A DNA stretch of 64,000 nt from contig CAIIXF020000003.1 in assembly GCA_903813345.2 (NCBI GenBank), forward strand, positions 10,428,931-10,492,930, read 5' to 3'. The notes under the pieces were generated by a model. That model was given only the letters and a program-made list of their open reading frames with translations. It ran no database searches and had not been told where the DNA came from. Numbering within the stretch: position 1 is the first letter of the stretch; every line of letters begins with the position of its first letter. Of this stretch, positions 1 through 13,000 are shown one piece after another. This stretch comes from Owenia fusiformis. Its lineage: Eukaryota > Annelida > Polychaeta > Sabellida > Oweniidae. The position numbers and the translations under genes were made by a program.

Positions 1-665
1 TACCCTATGGGAGTAGAAGTTCTGCTCGAAAGCCGATTTTCAAAATGGCCACTCATTTCAAAATGGCGGCCATTTTAGTGCCGAATTTACAGTAATTTAG
101 ATGCAATATGTAAAACTGTAATAGCAATATGTTTTAGATGTAAAAAATTATATAGGACATTAATAAAGCTAGAAATGTAGATATTAAAGAAGCACGTGGC
201 AGCCATCTTGAAAAATGGCGGTCTTTACTCGTTATTTTACGATTTTTGCTGTAACTCGAAAAGTAGTGGAGCGATTTTGTTCATATTTGGTATGTAAATA
301 CTTTAAACATTGCACACTGTCTAAAGACTATTTAAGTAGAAGGTGGCCATTTTGAAAAATGGCCGCCATTTTTCAAAATGGCCACCATTTTAACGTATTT
401 TACTATAACTCGAAAAGTAGTGGAGCGATTTTGTTCATATTTGGTATGTGAATACTATAAGCATGACACACTGTACTTTGACACTTTTGGTAGAAGGCGG
501 CCATTTTGAAAAATGGCCGCCATTTTAACGTATTTTACTATAACTTGAAAAGTAGTGGAGCGATTTTGTTCATATTTGGTATATGAATACTATAAGCATG
601 GCACATGGTCTAATGACACTTTTGGAAGAAGGCGGCCATTTTGAAAAATGGCTGCCATTTTTGCT
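1..665 (+). repeat. degenerate tandem array 'GGCCGCCATTTTGAAAAATGG..AAAAGTAGTGGAGCG'
   Basis: GAAAAGTAGTGGAGCGATTT with TTGTTCATATTTGGTATGTG recurs at 258, 411 and 547 (steps 153 and 136), separated by GGCGGCCATTTTGAAAAATGG words that can pair with themselves. The rest to 946 is plain intron with nothing recognized. Confidence 0.85.
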
Positions 666-946
666 ATTTCCTTTGTTTGTAAAAATGCCATCCATGGCTG
701 TTCGATGGGATTCGCTACGCTTTGGCGTTGCCGTTGTTCTGGTTTGTTATTAACAAATGGAATTCAAAAACTAGATGGTAACTTGATAACAGATCAGGGT
801 TCTTAATGACATCACAGCTGGGTTACAGAGTTTTGATCACTAGTGCCATCTTTAATACTACAACATTCAATATAATTGGATGTCATCAGCTGATCTTTTG
901 AGCTTGCTAATTGGTCAATAATGAGCTCATGTTTTCATGATTACAG

Positions 947-1031
947 GAACTATACAGTGAAAAAGATGCCGACGCCCATAATTGATGCAGCGAAGTGTCA
1001 GTCAGAAAGAGCTCAAGTGGCTCTTGAAAAG
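947..1031 (+). CDS. CARMIL: CARMIL exon: start of helical dimerization region
   Basis: The acceptor is TTACAG before 947 and the donor is AAAAG|GTATAT at 1031/1032. It reads NYTVKKMPTPIIDAA followed by KCQSERAQVALEK, matching the vertebrate segment with MPxPIxDAA that follows the leucine-rich repeats. It enters with one leftover base and leaves in phase 0. An ATG lies at 966, but it is internal, because family alignment continues upstream of it. The preceding exon lies before base 1. Confidence 0.85.
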
Positions 1032-4000
1032 GTATATTCATTGTTCAGATATTAATTTTTACCCCTATGACATAAGATCTTGATGAAATATATGTTTTTG
1101 TAGGCCATCAATTTTAAGTCATTTGTGACCAGCAATCAGCAGTTAATGTGTGACATCTAACAACAATTGTTACAGTTTTGTAAAATGTTTGTAAGCACCC
1201 CCGTGTTTTAATGCCTTCTACTTCTAATGAGGTTCCATTTATTTTTGATAAATTAAAAGATTGTTCAGTTTTCAGAAAAATCATAGAAATGAATTAAATT
1301 ATTAGACTCCAGATTGAAAATCTGGAGTCTATTGCTTTTGCCAGTTTTCTTATTAGACTCCAGATGAAAATCTGGAGTCTATTGCTTTTGCCAGTTTTCT
1401 TATTATTATTATTCATTCTTTCTTTCTTTCTTTCCGAACACTTTTTCTCAGCAACTAGAAGAACTTACTTTAACCTACTTACATGGCTAACATAGCCCAT
1501 CAACCTAGTTTCTGGGAAATTAGGTCAAATTTTTATCTAGGTCAAAGGTCAAGAACTAGGTCAAATTTAGGTAAAATTAACATTCTGTCAATTATCTTCG
1601 TTGTTACTTGTGGTAACTCCTTCATCTTTTTTTCAACATGTAGCTTAGAAAAAAACAAATCGAGAGTGTGCCATCCGTTTTTTGATAACTCTTAGCGATT
1701 TTGAGATATGGCGTCCGGAAAGTAGGTCAAACTAAAAAAGTTCTCCAAATTTAGCATATGAGCTATGAAATAAGGGTAGAATTTTCTCAGGAATCCGAAT
1801 CTGCAAACCAAATTTCGATCCGACCTCCCGTTCGGAAGTAATGGCGATTTGAAAGCTCAAAAATCGCTAAATTTGGTGCCCCATGTTAAGTCAATGGGAA
1901 AAAAGACTTTTTTTAATTGTAAAATATGAGATATAGACAGAGTGCAGCTTAACATAATGAATTCCTATAAAGGAAGGGTACCCAAAAGCTACCTAGCTTC
2001 AAAATTTGGACACCAAAATCCCAAGGTCAAAATCTAGGTCAAATTGATAGTTTTTCCTAATTTTTACGATTCTGACACTACACTTAAATGATTTGCTTCT
2101 AAATTTTGTATACAGGTAGCAAAGAGTGTGCTAATAATGTTAGCCTTTTGCCGTCAGAAAGTATTTTGACCCACTTTTGAGATATGGTGTCGGAAATGTA
2201 GGTCAAAATAAAAAGTTCTCCAAATTTAACATATGAGCTATGAAATAAGGGTAGAATTTTCTCAGGAATCCGAATCTGCAAACCAAATTTTGATTCGACT
2301 TCCAGGTCGGAAGTTATGGCATTTTGAAAGCTCAGAAATTGCTAAATTTGGCCCCATGTTATGTCAATAGGGAAAAATATAATTTTGAAGTGTAAAATAC
2401 CAGGTATAGACTGAGTACAGCTCAACATAATGAAAGTCTATAAAAGAAGGGGACCTCAAAGGCTACCTAGTTTCAAAATGTGGACACCAAAATGCCAAGG
2501 TCAAAATCTAGGTCAAATTCATAGCTTTTCCTTATTTTTGCGATTCGGACATTACACTTTAATAATTTGCTTCAAAATTTTGTATACATGTAACAAAGAG
2601 TGTGCTAATAGTGTTAGCCTTTTGCCGTCAGAAAGTATTTTGACCCACTTTTGAGATATGGTGTCCGAAAAGTAGGTCAAAATAAAAAGTTCTCCAAATT
2701 TAATTTATGAGTTATGAATTAAGGGTAGAATTTTCTAAGGAATCCAAATCTGCAAATAAACTTTCAATCCGACTCCCAGTTTAGATTCTATGCCATTTTA
2801 AAATTCACATTTGTTTAAAATTCACATTTGCCAGTATCCACAATGCAGATCCATCAAATATACTTTCAACAATTCCTACTTACTTACTTACCTACATACC
2901 TACTCGGCTACCTACTTAGCTACCTACTCAGCTACCTACTCAGCTACTTACTCAGCTACCTACTTAGCTACCTACTCAGCTACTTACTCAATTACTTAAT
3001 CATCTACATACTCAGCGTCCTACTCAGCTCTTTACTCAAGTAAATCAATCTGGAGTCTTAAATTGAACTTTGTTCAATTTACCAATCTAGTTATTCTTTC
3101 TTTCTTTCCGAACACTTTTTCTCAGCAACTAGAAGAACTTACTTTAACCTACTTACATGGCTAACATAGCCCATCGACCTAGTTTCTGGGAAATTAGGTC
3201 AATTTTTTATCTAGGTCAAAGGTCAAGAACTAGGTCAAATTTAGTTCAAATCAACATTCTGTCAATTATCTTCGTTGTTATTTGACGTAACTCCTTCATC
3301 ATTTTTTTAACATGTAGCTAAGAAAAAAACAAATCGAGAGTGTGCCATCGGTTTTTTGATTACTCTTACCGATTTTGAGATATGGCGTCCAGAAAGTAGG
3401 TCAAACTAAAAAAGTTCTCCAAATTTAACATATGAGCTATGAAAAAAGGGTAGAATTTTCTCAGGAATCCAAATCTGCAAACGAAATTCCGATCCGACTT
3501 CCCGTTCGGAAGTTATGGCGTTTTGAAAGCTCAAAATCGCTAAATTTGGTGCCCCATGTTAAGTCAATGGGAAAAAAGACTTTTTTGAAGTGTAAAATAC
3601 GAGATATAGACTGAGTGCAGCTTAAGATAATGAATTCCTATAAAAGAAGGGAACCTCAAAAGCTACTTAGTTTCAATATTTGGACACCAAAATGCCTAGG
3701 TCAAAATCTAGGTCAAATTCATAGTTTTTCCTTATTTTTGCGATTCAGACACTACACTTTGATGATTTGCTTCAAAATTTTGTATACAGGTAGAAAAGAG
3801 TGTGCTAATAGTGCAAGCCTTTTGCCGTCAGAAAGTATTCCGACCCACTTTTAAGATATGGCGTCCTAAAAGTAGGTCAAAATAAAAAATCTCCAAATTT
3901 AATGTATGAGTTATGAAATAAGGGTAGAATTTTCCCAGGAATCTAAATCTGCAAACCAAATTTCGATTTGATTTCCGGTTCGGAAGTTATGATGTTTCGA

Positions 4001-7000
4001 ATTTTAAAAAAGTCGATATGATGATATCCCTCTGTTAAATCTATGGAGCTCAAGAAAATTATGAATTGTAAATATACGCGATAAAGACTGGATACAAATA
4101 AAATAAATGAAAGTCTACAATAGAAGAGGCCCTCCGAAGCTCCTTTAATATAAAATTTGGACACTGAAAAGCCAAGGTCAAGAACTGGGTCAAATCTTAC
4201 ATTTCTAACATTCTGTCAATTATCTTGGTCACTATTCGTCATTATTCCCTTATCTTTTTTTCATCACATAACTTAAAAACAGCCCTTTCATTAGTGTCAC
4301 TGTTTTATTTTGATTACTCTTACCGATTTTGAGATATGGCGTCCAGAAAATAGGTCAACACAAAAAGTTCTCAGAATTCAATATATGAGTTATGACTCAA
4401 GTGTAGAATTTTCTCAGGATTCCGAATCTGCAAACCAAATTTCAATCCGACTACCGGTTCGGAAGTTATGGCGTTTTGAAAGCTCAAAATCGCTAAATTT
4501 GGTGCCCCATGTTATGTCAATGAGAAAAAAAGATTTTTTGAAGTGTAAAATACCAGATATAGACTGAGTACAGCTTAACATTCTGAAAGCCTATAAAAGA
4601 AGGGGACCTCGAAGGCTACCTAGCTTTAAAATTTGAACACCAAAATGCCTAGGTCAAAATCTAGGTCAAATTCATAGTTTTTCCTTATTTTTGTGATTCT
4701 GACATTACACTTAAATGATTTGCTTCGAAATTTTATATACAGGTAGCAAAGAGTGTGCTTATAGTGATAGCTTTTTGCCGTCAGAAAGTATTTTGACCCA
4801 CTTTTGAGATATGGTGTCCGTAAAGTAGGTCAAAATAAAAAGTTCTCATAATTTAACTTATAAGTTATGAATTAAGGGTAGGATTTACTTAGGAATCTGA
4901 TACTGCAAACCAAATTACAATCCGACTTTCGGTCAAAAATTCCTACTAACCTACCTACCTACATACCTACTCAGCTACCTACTTAGCTACCTACTTCTCA
5001 GCTACCTACTCAGCTACTTACTCAGCTACCTACTCAGCAAATTACTCAGCTACCTACTCAGCTGCTTACTCAGCTTCCTTCTCAGCTACTTACTCAATAA
5101 CTTAATCATCTACTTACTCAGCTTGCTACTCAGTTACTTACTCAGCTACCTACTCAAGTAAATCAATCTGGAGTCTTAAATTGAACTTTGTTCAATTTAC
5201 CAATCTAGTTATTTTATGTTTTTTACAGATAGAATCTCTCCTTCAAAGAAACCATTGCCCGAGAAAGTTTGCAAGTGACCAAGCTTACAGGCTACAACAA
5301 GGATTCCTTATCAGCGCTACACAACAAATGGTTGATAGGCTTGTTGTTCAGGTATGTGATTGGTTGAATTTATTGTTACTATGGCGAAATGAGTTGTGTG
5401 ACAGCAAATGGTTGATGGCTTGCAGTTCCAGTGTGTGATTGGTTGAATTTATTGTTACTAATGGCAACACTAGGTTCTGTTACACAACATATGCTTGATA
5501 GGGCTCTTAGTCCTTGAATGGGATTTGTTGTTGCTTACAATTTTACCATGGTATCAATGGTTATTAGAACAGGACAGCAAATAGTCAACTAGAAGTTCAG
5601 GTTTTCATTGGTTGAATATATTGTTACTATGGTGGCAAGAGTAAGAGTTACAGCTACACAACATATGATTGATACAGGACTTTAAGTCTTGTGTGAGATG
5701 TTTACTTTATGGCAACTTAAGGTCACATTAAGATGAAGAAATTCCCCAGAATTCACAGCTCTTCATGTGAAGATGAACCTCTTGAGGTTTACACGAGGAT
5801 AGGTTCATCTACATTCTGATACTCAGACCATCTCTGCTACGCACAAGCTAGAAGGACACTGAGAGAAAGCTGTGATATCTCACGATGGTTCATCTATGAA
5901 TTCTGGGGTATTCTTCCCCCTCTCATGTTATCTTCCCCCTCTCATGTTATCTTCCCCATTATCACAATGTTACTTCAGGTGCAGGACACTGTGAATGCTC
6001 TGGAGAGAAATGCTCTGGATTTTGAAGCCCTGTGATAGGAGGATGCCTCTATTAATGTTAATGTTTTCCCAATGTTACTATTTTCAGGTGCAAGACACTG
6101 TTAATGCTCTGGAGAGAAACCCTCAAGATGACATGAAAGAAGACATCGAGAGAGCTGTCAATTGTATTAAAGATGCTGATACATCAAAACAGGTATGATG
6201 CTTAATCATCTCTATAAGACCTCATACAACTAGAATTTACACTAGTTTAGGAATTTCAGGCAAGAATTGTCTGTTAAACCTCATACTACTAGAATTTACA
6301 CTAGTTTAGGAATTTCAGGCAAGAATTGTCTGTTAAACCTCATACAACTAGAATTTACACTAGTTTAGGAATTTCAGGCAAGAATTGTCTGTTAAACCTC
6401 ATACTACTAGAATTTACACTAGTTTAGGAATTTCAGGCAAGAATTGTCTGTTAAACCTCATACTACTAGAATTTACACTAGTTTAGGAATTTCAGGCAAG
6501 AATTGTCTGTTAAACCTCATACTACTAGAATTTACACTAGTTTAGGAATTTCAGGCAAGAATTGTCTGTTAAACCTCATACAACTAGAATTAACACTAGT
6601 TTAGGAATTTCAGGCAAGAATTGTCTGTTAAACCTCATACTACTAGAATTTACACTAGTTTAGGAATTTCAGGCAAGAATTGTCTGTTAAACCTCATACT
6701 ACTAGAATTTACACTAGTTTAGGAATTTCAGGCAAGAATTGTCTGTTAAACCTCATACTACTAGAATTTACACTAGTTTAGGAATTTCAGGCAAGAATTG
6801 TCTGTTAAACCTCATACTACTAGAATTTACACTAGTTTAGGAATTTCAGGCAAGAATTGTCTGTTAAACCTCATACTACTAGAATTTACACTAGTTTAGG
6901 AATTTCAGGCAAGAATTGTCTGTTACACCTCATACTACTAGAATTTACACTAGTTGAGGAATTTCAGGCAAGAATTGTCTGTTAAACCTCATTCAACTAG

Positions 7001-10000
7001 AATTTACACTAGTTTAGGAATTTCAGGCAAGAATTGTCTGTTAAACCTCATACTACTAGAATTTACACTAGTTTAGGAATTTCAGGCAAGAATTGTCTGT
7101 TAAACCTCATACTACTAGAATTTACACTAGTTTAGGAATTTCAGGCAAGAATTGTCTGTTAAACCTCATACAACTAGAATTTACACTAGTTTAGGAATTT
7201 CAGGCAAGAATTGTCTGTTAAACCTCATACTACTAGAATTTACACTAGTTTAGGAATTTCTGGCAAGAATTGTCTGTTAAACCTCATACTACTAGAATTT
7301 ACACTAGTTTAGGAATTTCAGGCAAGAATTGTCTGTTAAACCTCATACTACTAGAATTTACACTAGTTTAGGAATTTCAGGCAAGAATTGTCTGTTAAAC
7401 CTCATACTACTAGAATTTACACTAGTTTAGGAATTTCAGGCAAGAATTGTTTCATCGTTTATTAGGGCAAGTTCAAAATATGTCAACAATGATTCCTTTT
7501 TCTGTTCAAAAGTTGTCCATGTAGACCCTTAATTATAATATGTTCAAAAGATACTGCTCAAGACCCCCTATCATGTTCAAAAGTTGTCAATAAACAATGA
7601 AGATCCCAAATCATGTTAAAACATTGTCTATTAAGACCCCTTATCATGTGCAAAATATCTCAATGAAGACTCTGTAATGACTCGAGGACGCCCTAGGGGA
7701 ATGACTAACTAACGAGCATAGTGTAACAAGCCAGATAAAGAAATTGAAAGAAAGTGTGCTAAATTCAATGCCCTGTGTGGGAATCGAACCTAGGACCCTT
7801 GAATCCAAAGACTGATGCTCTACCGACTGAGCTATAAAGGCTTAAGCCACTACAGCTGGACTGTAGTAGCAACTTGCTATCAAGGGTCGTTACAACTCTT
7901 ATTCTGCCGTTACTACTCAAAAACAATAGAAAGTGCTATTTAATTACAAACCTTGTGCATGTATTAGATAAGCACTGTAACAGTAAAATGTAAAATATTG
8001 CATTTTAGATAATTTTAATGTTTGTTTTCAGTTGCTACCAAGGCTACAAGAAATTGCATTTGAATCTGAAAAAGAGGGTGGCACTATACAGAAAAAGCTC
8101 AATGAAATATCGCAGAATTTGTCAGACGTTTTACATGATCAACTCCAGGAGAATCTAGGAGAAATGGTGACATGCGCAGAAAAGCAATGTCCAACAGTTC
8201 TTTCTGATAAGGTAAGTTTATCTTCTAATATTTCTTAATAGTTTATAGGGTTTGATTTTGTTTTGTGTTTCTACAGTGTTGTTCTTTGTGAATTTATGGT
8301 AGTAAAATGGTGCTATTTGCAAGAAATTCACTTAGGGAGTATTAATTTCGACCCAAAATGAATTATGTTCAAAATGATGAACTAATATATTACATTTTGA
8401 CAAATTGAGAAATAATTATTCCCTGTATATCTTGGCCTAGAGATTAGGTCGATACAAGGAAGTTGTTTGAAAATAGATATTTTTCAATGAAATAATATGA
8501 ATTTTATTGAAAGATACTAAATACTTGTTTGAAGTGTCAAACCTCTGCTTATTTTGATATTAACTTATTAACCTCTTGAATCCCAGGCTCTAAAATTGGC
8601 ATGAAACCAGAGAATTTTTCATTTTTTGCCACCTTTTGACATTTTATTACATACCTATACAACTTTAGATGCTCAGCTTAGTAAAATTGGACGGCAGAGA
8701 TCATTTCTACACGTTTTAAAACAATTTTTGTGTAAATTGGATGAAAATTGTTCAAATGAGAGCAATTTTTGTGAAAAATTTTGTGACGGATTTTCTCGTC
8801 CCTCTGGGCACCAGTCTTATTTCATTTGTGACGGATATATCCGTCACTCTGGGTATTCAAGAGGTTAATAAAATGATGTCACTCAAAAGTCAAAATCATG
8901 TGATATTGTATATGATTACTAATTACATGAGGGTTATATCTATCATGAACTAGTCAATTGCCAATGCTGATAGATTTAGTCAGATAAGTACTTCTAGAGA
9001 AAATATTGTGATGGTTACATTTTAAAATGCAAAATAAAGGGGAAAAGAGTGGAATAAGCATGGAATAAAGTAAATAGACATTTACTACACACTCTAAATT
9101 GTATAGAAATGCGAAAATATCAGACACTTTATTCAAATTTTAGAAAGAAATAGCCAGAAATGTGTGAGCAGACGGACATTTTAAAAGAGGGCTTAATATG
9201 TACTTAGGCTTATTGACATTAATATATATTACACTCTCTGCACTTTATTCCTTATCAATGAATATTTGTGTATTTATGTTTAGTCATTCTTATGTGTAAC
9301 AATGTTTTACAGAGGGGCATTTTGTCAGAGTACTTCACTCAGTCTGGTTTGATCTGTTTTAGCTTATTTATTTTTTTATTTCTGTTTATAGTTTTCTCTA
9401 AAATTTTTGATTTGTAACCTTTGAAGCGTAAAAGTGCTTTAAAGTGATTTGAAGTTAGCAGTACCTTAGTTAAAAGTGTTAAAGCTAGAAGTTTAGATTG
9501 GAAGTAGCTAAGTTAGAAGTACCCAAATAAGAAGTAAATTACCTTTTTGAATGTGAGCTTTATACCCTACTTCAAACGAACAAATGTCAACTACAGTGAA
9601 ACATGTAAAGTGGAACATCTCTAGAAGTGGAACACCTCTGTTAAGTGGAACACTTTTCAAAGTCCCAAGACCAAATGATTTTAAATGAACACCTCCCAGG
9701 TGGAACACTTTAGAGGTAACAAAGGTGTTCAACTTACACAGCTGTTAACTGTATATTGTCTACAGATAAGAGTTTTATAAAACCCCATTCATATATACAG
9801 AAAAATGGCAAATAAACATTTATAAAAGGTCATGATATTTTATGAGGATTTTTTCGTGTGCACAATTAAATATGTTGAAATAACTTTCAGAAATATATTA
9901 GTGTTTGTTTAGGTTTTAAAGGTTTGCCAATACTTATAAAGCATACAAATAGATGGTAAAAATAAAGCACCATCAATATTTACTTGCGGATCTTATTACA

Positions 10001-13000
10001 AGGTGCTAGATCTAAAATTCATGTTTTGATCAAATTATCACAAATTATCACACCAAATTATCACAAATACCACCCTTTAAATGGTGGGGTGCAAAACAAA
10101 TTTTCAATAGGGTGGCATGTAATTTCAGATTTTCATCATGGTGCAGCACCCAGTTACTCTTATGTGACTCTCTTTTTTTTCTTATACAGTACATTGTCAA
10201 TTTATTTCATCAAATACGTTTTATACAAGAATGGCTTGCCAATCGCATAAAGCATTATAGGCTAAGCTAATGTGACTCCCATCAATGATTTTTGAGATAA
10301 AGTCTAAAATAATGTTTACATAGACCATATTTATTCTGCGGTTATATGTTGTAGGGGGTGTATTCCTCATAGGCCAAACTCCAGTTTGTATATTTTTAAC
10401 ATAATACATGTAGATTGCAAACCTGGGCTTAAAATGAATTGTACTATTCATAAAATCAACTACTATCTCACTAAATCATCTTAAATGTGTCTAAATGTTT
10501 GTATTTCTATACAATTTAGCGTGTTGGCTACATGCCATGGTAATTTATTCCTCGTTTGTTCAACTCTTTTCCACTCTATTTACACTTCAAAATACAATAG
10601 TCGTAAACTTTTTTTTGGGTCATATCTTGATAGTGATTTCATTTTATAGTCTACCTTTATGATGCATAGATGTAAATATGGATTTATAAAAACATATAAA
10701 TATTCAATTCATGAATTCTGGAATATACCAAAGGATATAATTACCCTAGAGACCAGCTACTAAGAGAGATATTATCTATAACTCCAAGCATTATTTTAAT
10801 CATCAAACTACTCGATTGGAGAACTCATGTAAGTTAGTGATATTTCATTGTTGTGTGATAATATCCATCATGTATGTCAGAAAGGTTCTAATGTAAAGTT
10901 AAATGTATGATATGTATGTTTTACATTTTTAAGGACAGTGTGTATTTATTTCTGTAATGTGTTTTTTGATATGAATATTGAATAGGCTGGCCTTGAAATA
11001 CAAAAAATTGATACATGAGCATTCACATGGCCTTTAGATATTATCTCTAAAGCAATGTTACTTTTTTCCTTGAATATCAATTCAATGTTAAGCAAATAAT
11101 TGTGAATACCTTTAGTCATATATCTCAAAGTACGCCTAAAATATGACCTGTATGACTAATATAGTCATGATGATAAAGGAACACTTTTAGCCATGTAATA
11201 ATGAACACTTTTTGCCCTCTATGTTTTCTATGTATCATTTTTTCTTGCTCCATAATATAAATATGCATTGTGCAGGCCTTCAAAATTTAATGACAAAATG
11301 AAATGATATGGACACCAAATAAAATGAACACTAATGTCTTTAAGCTGAATAAGTATGAACACCTTTAGCCAACTCAGTTGGAACTTTTTGAGCGGAGTAG
11401 TAAATATTGTTACTCATAAAAAAATATTTTAACTGGAGCTATGTTTGAAGAATACAAAAATATATTTAGTTAGAGTTCATATTACATATTTGCTCAACTG
11501 AATTTAAATGTCACATTAACCAAGAAATGCATCATAAAGTTTACAGTAAAACTTGCCCAATTGAAACACAACCGGAACCAGCAAAAAGTGTACATTTGGC
11601 AGATGTCAGTATTTGTGTACAGGGTTTTCATTAGCAGCAGGCAACAGGCGATTTTCACCAGTTGTATTCGCAAAATTGCCTGTTGTTTTAAGGGACTTTT
11701 CAATGTTAAATTTATGATTGACATTAGTTTAGCCTGTTGTTTTCAGTCATTTAGCCTGTTGTGAGAAATTCAAGTGTAACCCCTGATGTATATTTTACCT
11801 GGAAAGTCAGATTAAAGAAATAGGACGAAAAATAGTGTTCACAATGAGAGGTGTTCAGATGACAGTGTTGTTCAAATATACATGTTTAGCTGTATTTAGA
11901 AATTCATTTCAATCAATATACAGTTCTGAGAAGTTCTCATGATTAATGAAGATTTTAACTTTTTATAAAAATTGAAACAGTGTGACATTGTTTTCTTCTA
12001 TGTGTTTATTGGGTGTAACATCATTCATAGTGAAAAGTAAACAAACATATTTGACATCTAAGTTAAAGTTTGGGTAGTATTGTATGAATTTCTTCCTTCT
12101 ATTGAGGTGAATACCTTAAATGTGTTACAAGTGGTAATCCATGAATCCATTTTGGTTAGTGATATTGCAGTGATATTTCACAAAGCCTTATATGGCAAAG
12201 GGAATACCACTTTGTTAAAGCTAGCTCCACTATGAGGTCTTTACCAGCAAAATAATGAAATATGTAGTTTATTGGATGAAATTTGGAAGCAGGAAATATT
12301 ACTTTGTTAAAGCAGTGAATATTCAATTCAATTCAATTTATTTCATAATTCTTATATAATATACACTATAAAAACAAGCCGCTAGACACCCTAGTGGGTA
12401 TATGTTGCGGTTTAACAGAAATCATTAAAATGACATCTAGACTACATATAAAAGAAAACACTTATATTATGTTACATGTAGGTATATAAAAATGGTATTA
12501 ACAATTAATCTAAGGATGTACAATGTAAAAATGTTACAAAAATCAGGTACCAGTATAAAATCAACAGTATAGTATGATATTGGTATTATACATTATCGAT
12601 AGATGAGTAGTTTTTTATATGAAGATTTGAAAATATTTAGAGTGGAGCATTTTTTAATTCCTCGGCAGGAAGAAGATGTATAGGATTAAAAAGTTTATCG
12701 GAAAAAATGGAAAGAGATGATCCATATTTTATTTTTTATTTTTTTATTTATTTATTGGAAACGCTTTTATTACAGCGGAACACAAATGGTTCTTCCAGAC
12801 ATTGGCAAAACATTTAAAAGCATATATCAGTTTACAGGCATTATATATAAGAAACTAAAACATGTTATTGGGTCTGGGGTTTATATACACATTTTAAAAG
12901 ACCCTTTACACATTTATCGAACTTAAAAGCTTCTTCTTGTCCCCACAATGTAAAAATGTCCTCACCTAAGGCCCAACATGTTTTAATTTGCACACTGGCT

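Noticed and set aside
1052-1200. ATG at 966 as the gene start
   Set aside because: Family similarity continues upstream of it in frame to the acceptor at 946, so it is an internal methionine.
2811-3043. Overlapping Tyr/Leu/Ser/Thr-rich ORFs near 2.9 kb
   Set aside because: Translation of the TACCTACTCAGC microsatellite in two frames.
6214-7450. CRISPR-like regular repeats
   Set aside because: Repeats are contiguous with no unique spacers, in an animal intron; it is a minisatellite.
7769-7841. Functional tRNA-Gln(TTG) gene on the minus strand
   Set aside because: The anticodon stem does not pair and the lower acceptor stem is mismatched; only the internal promoter boxes are good.
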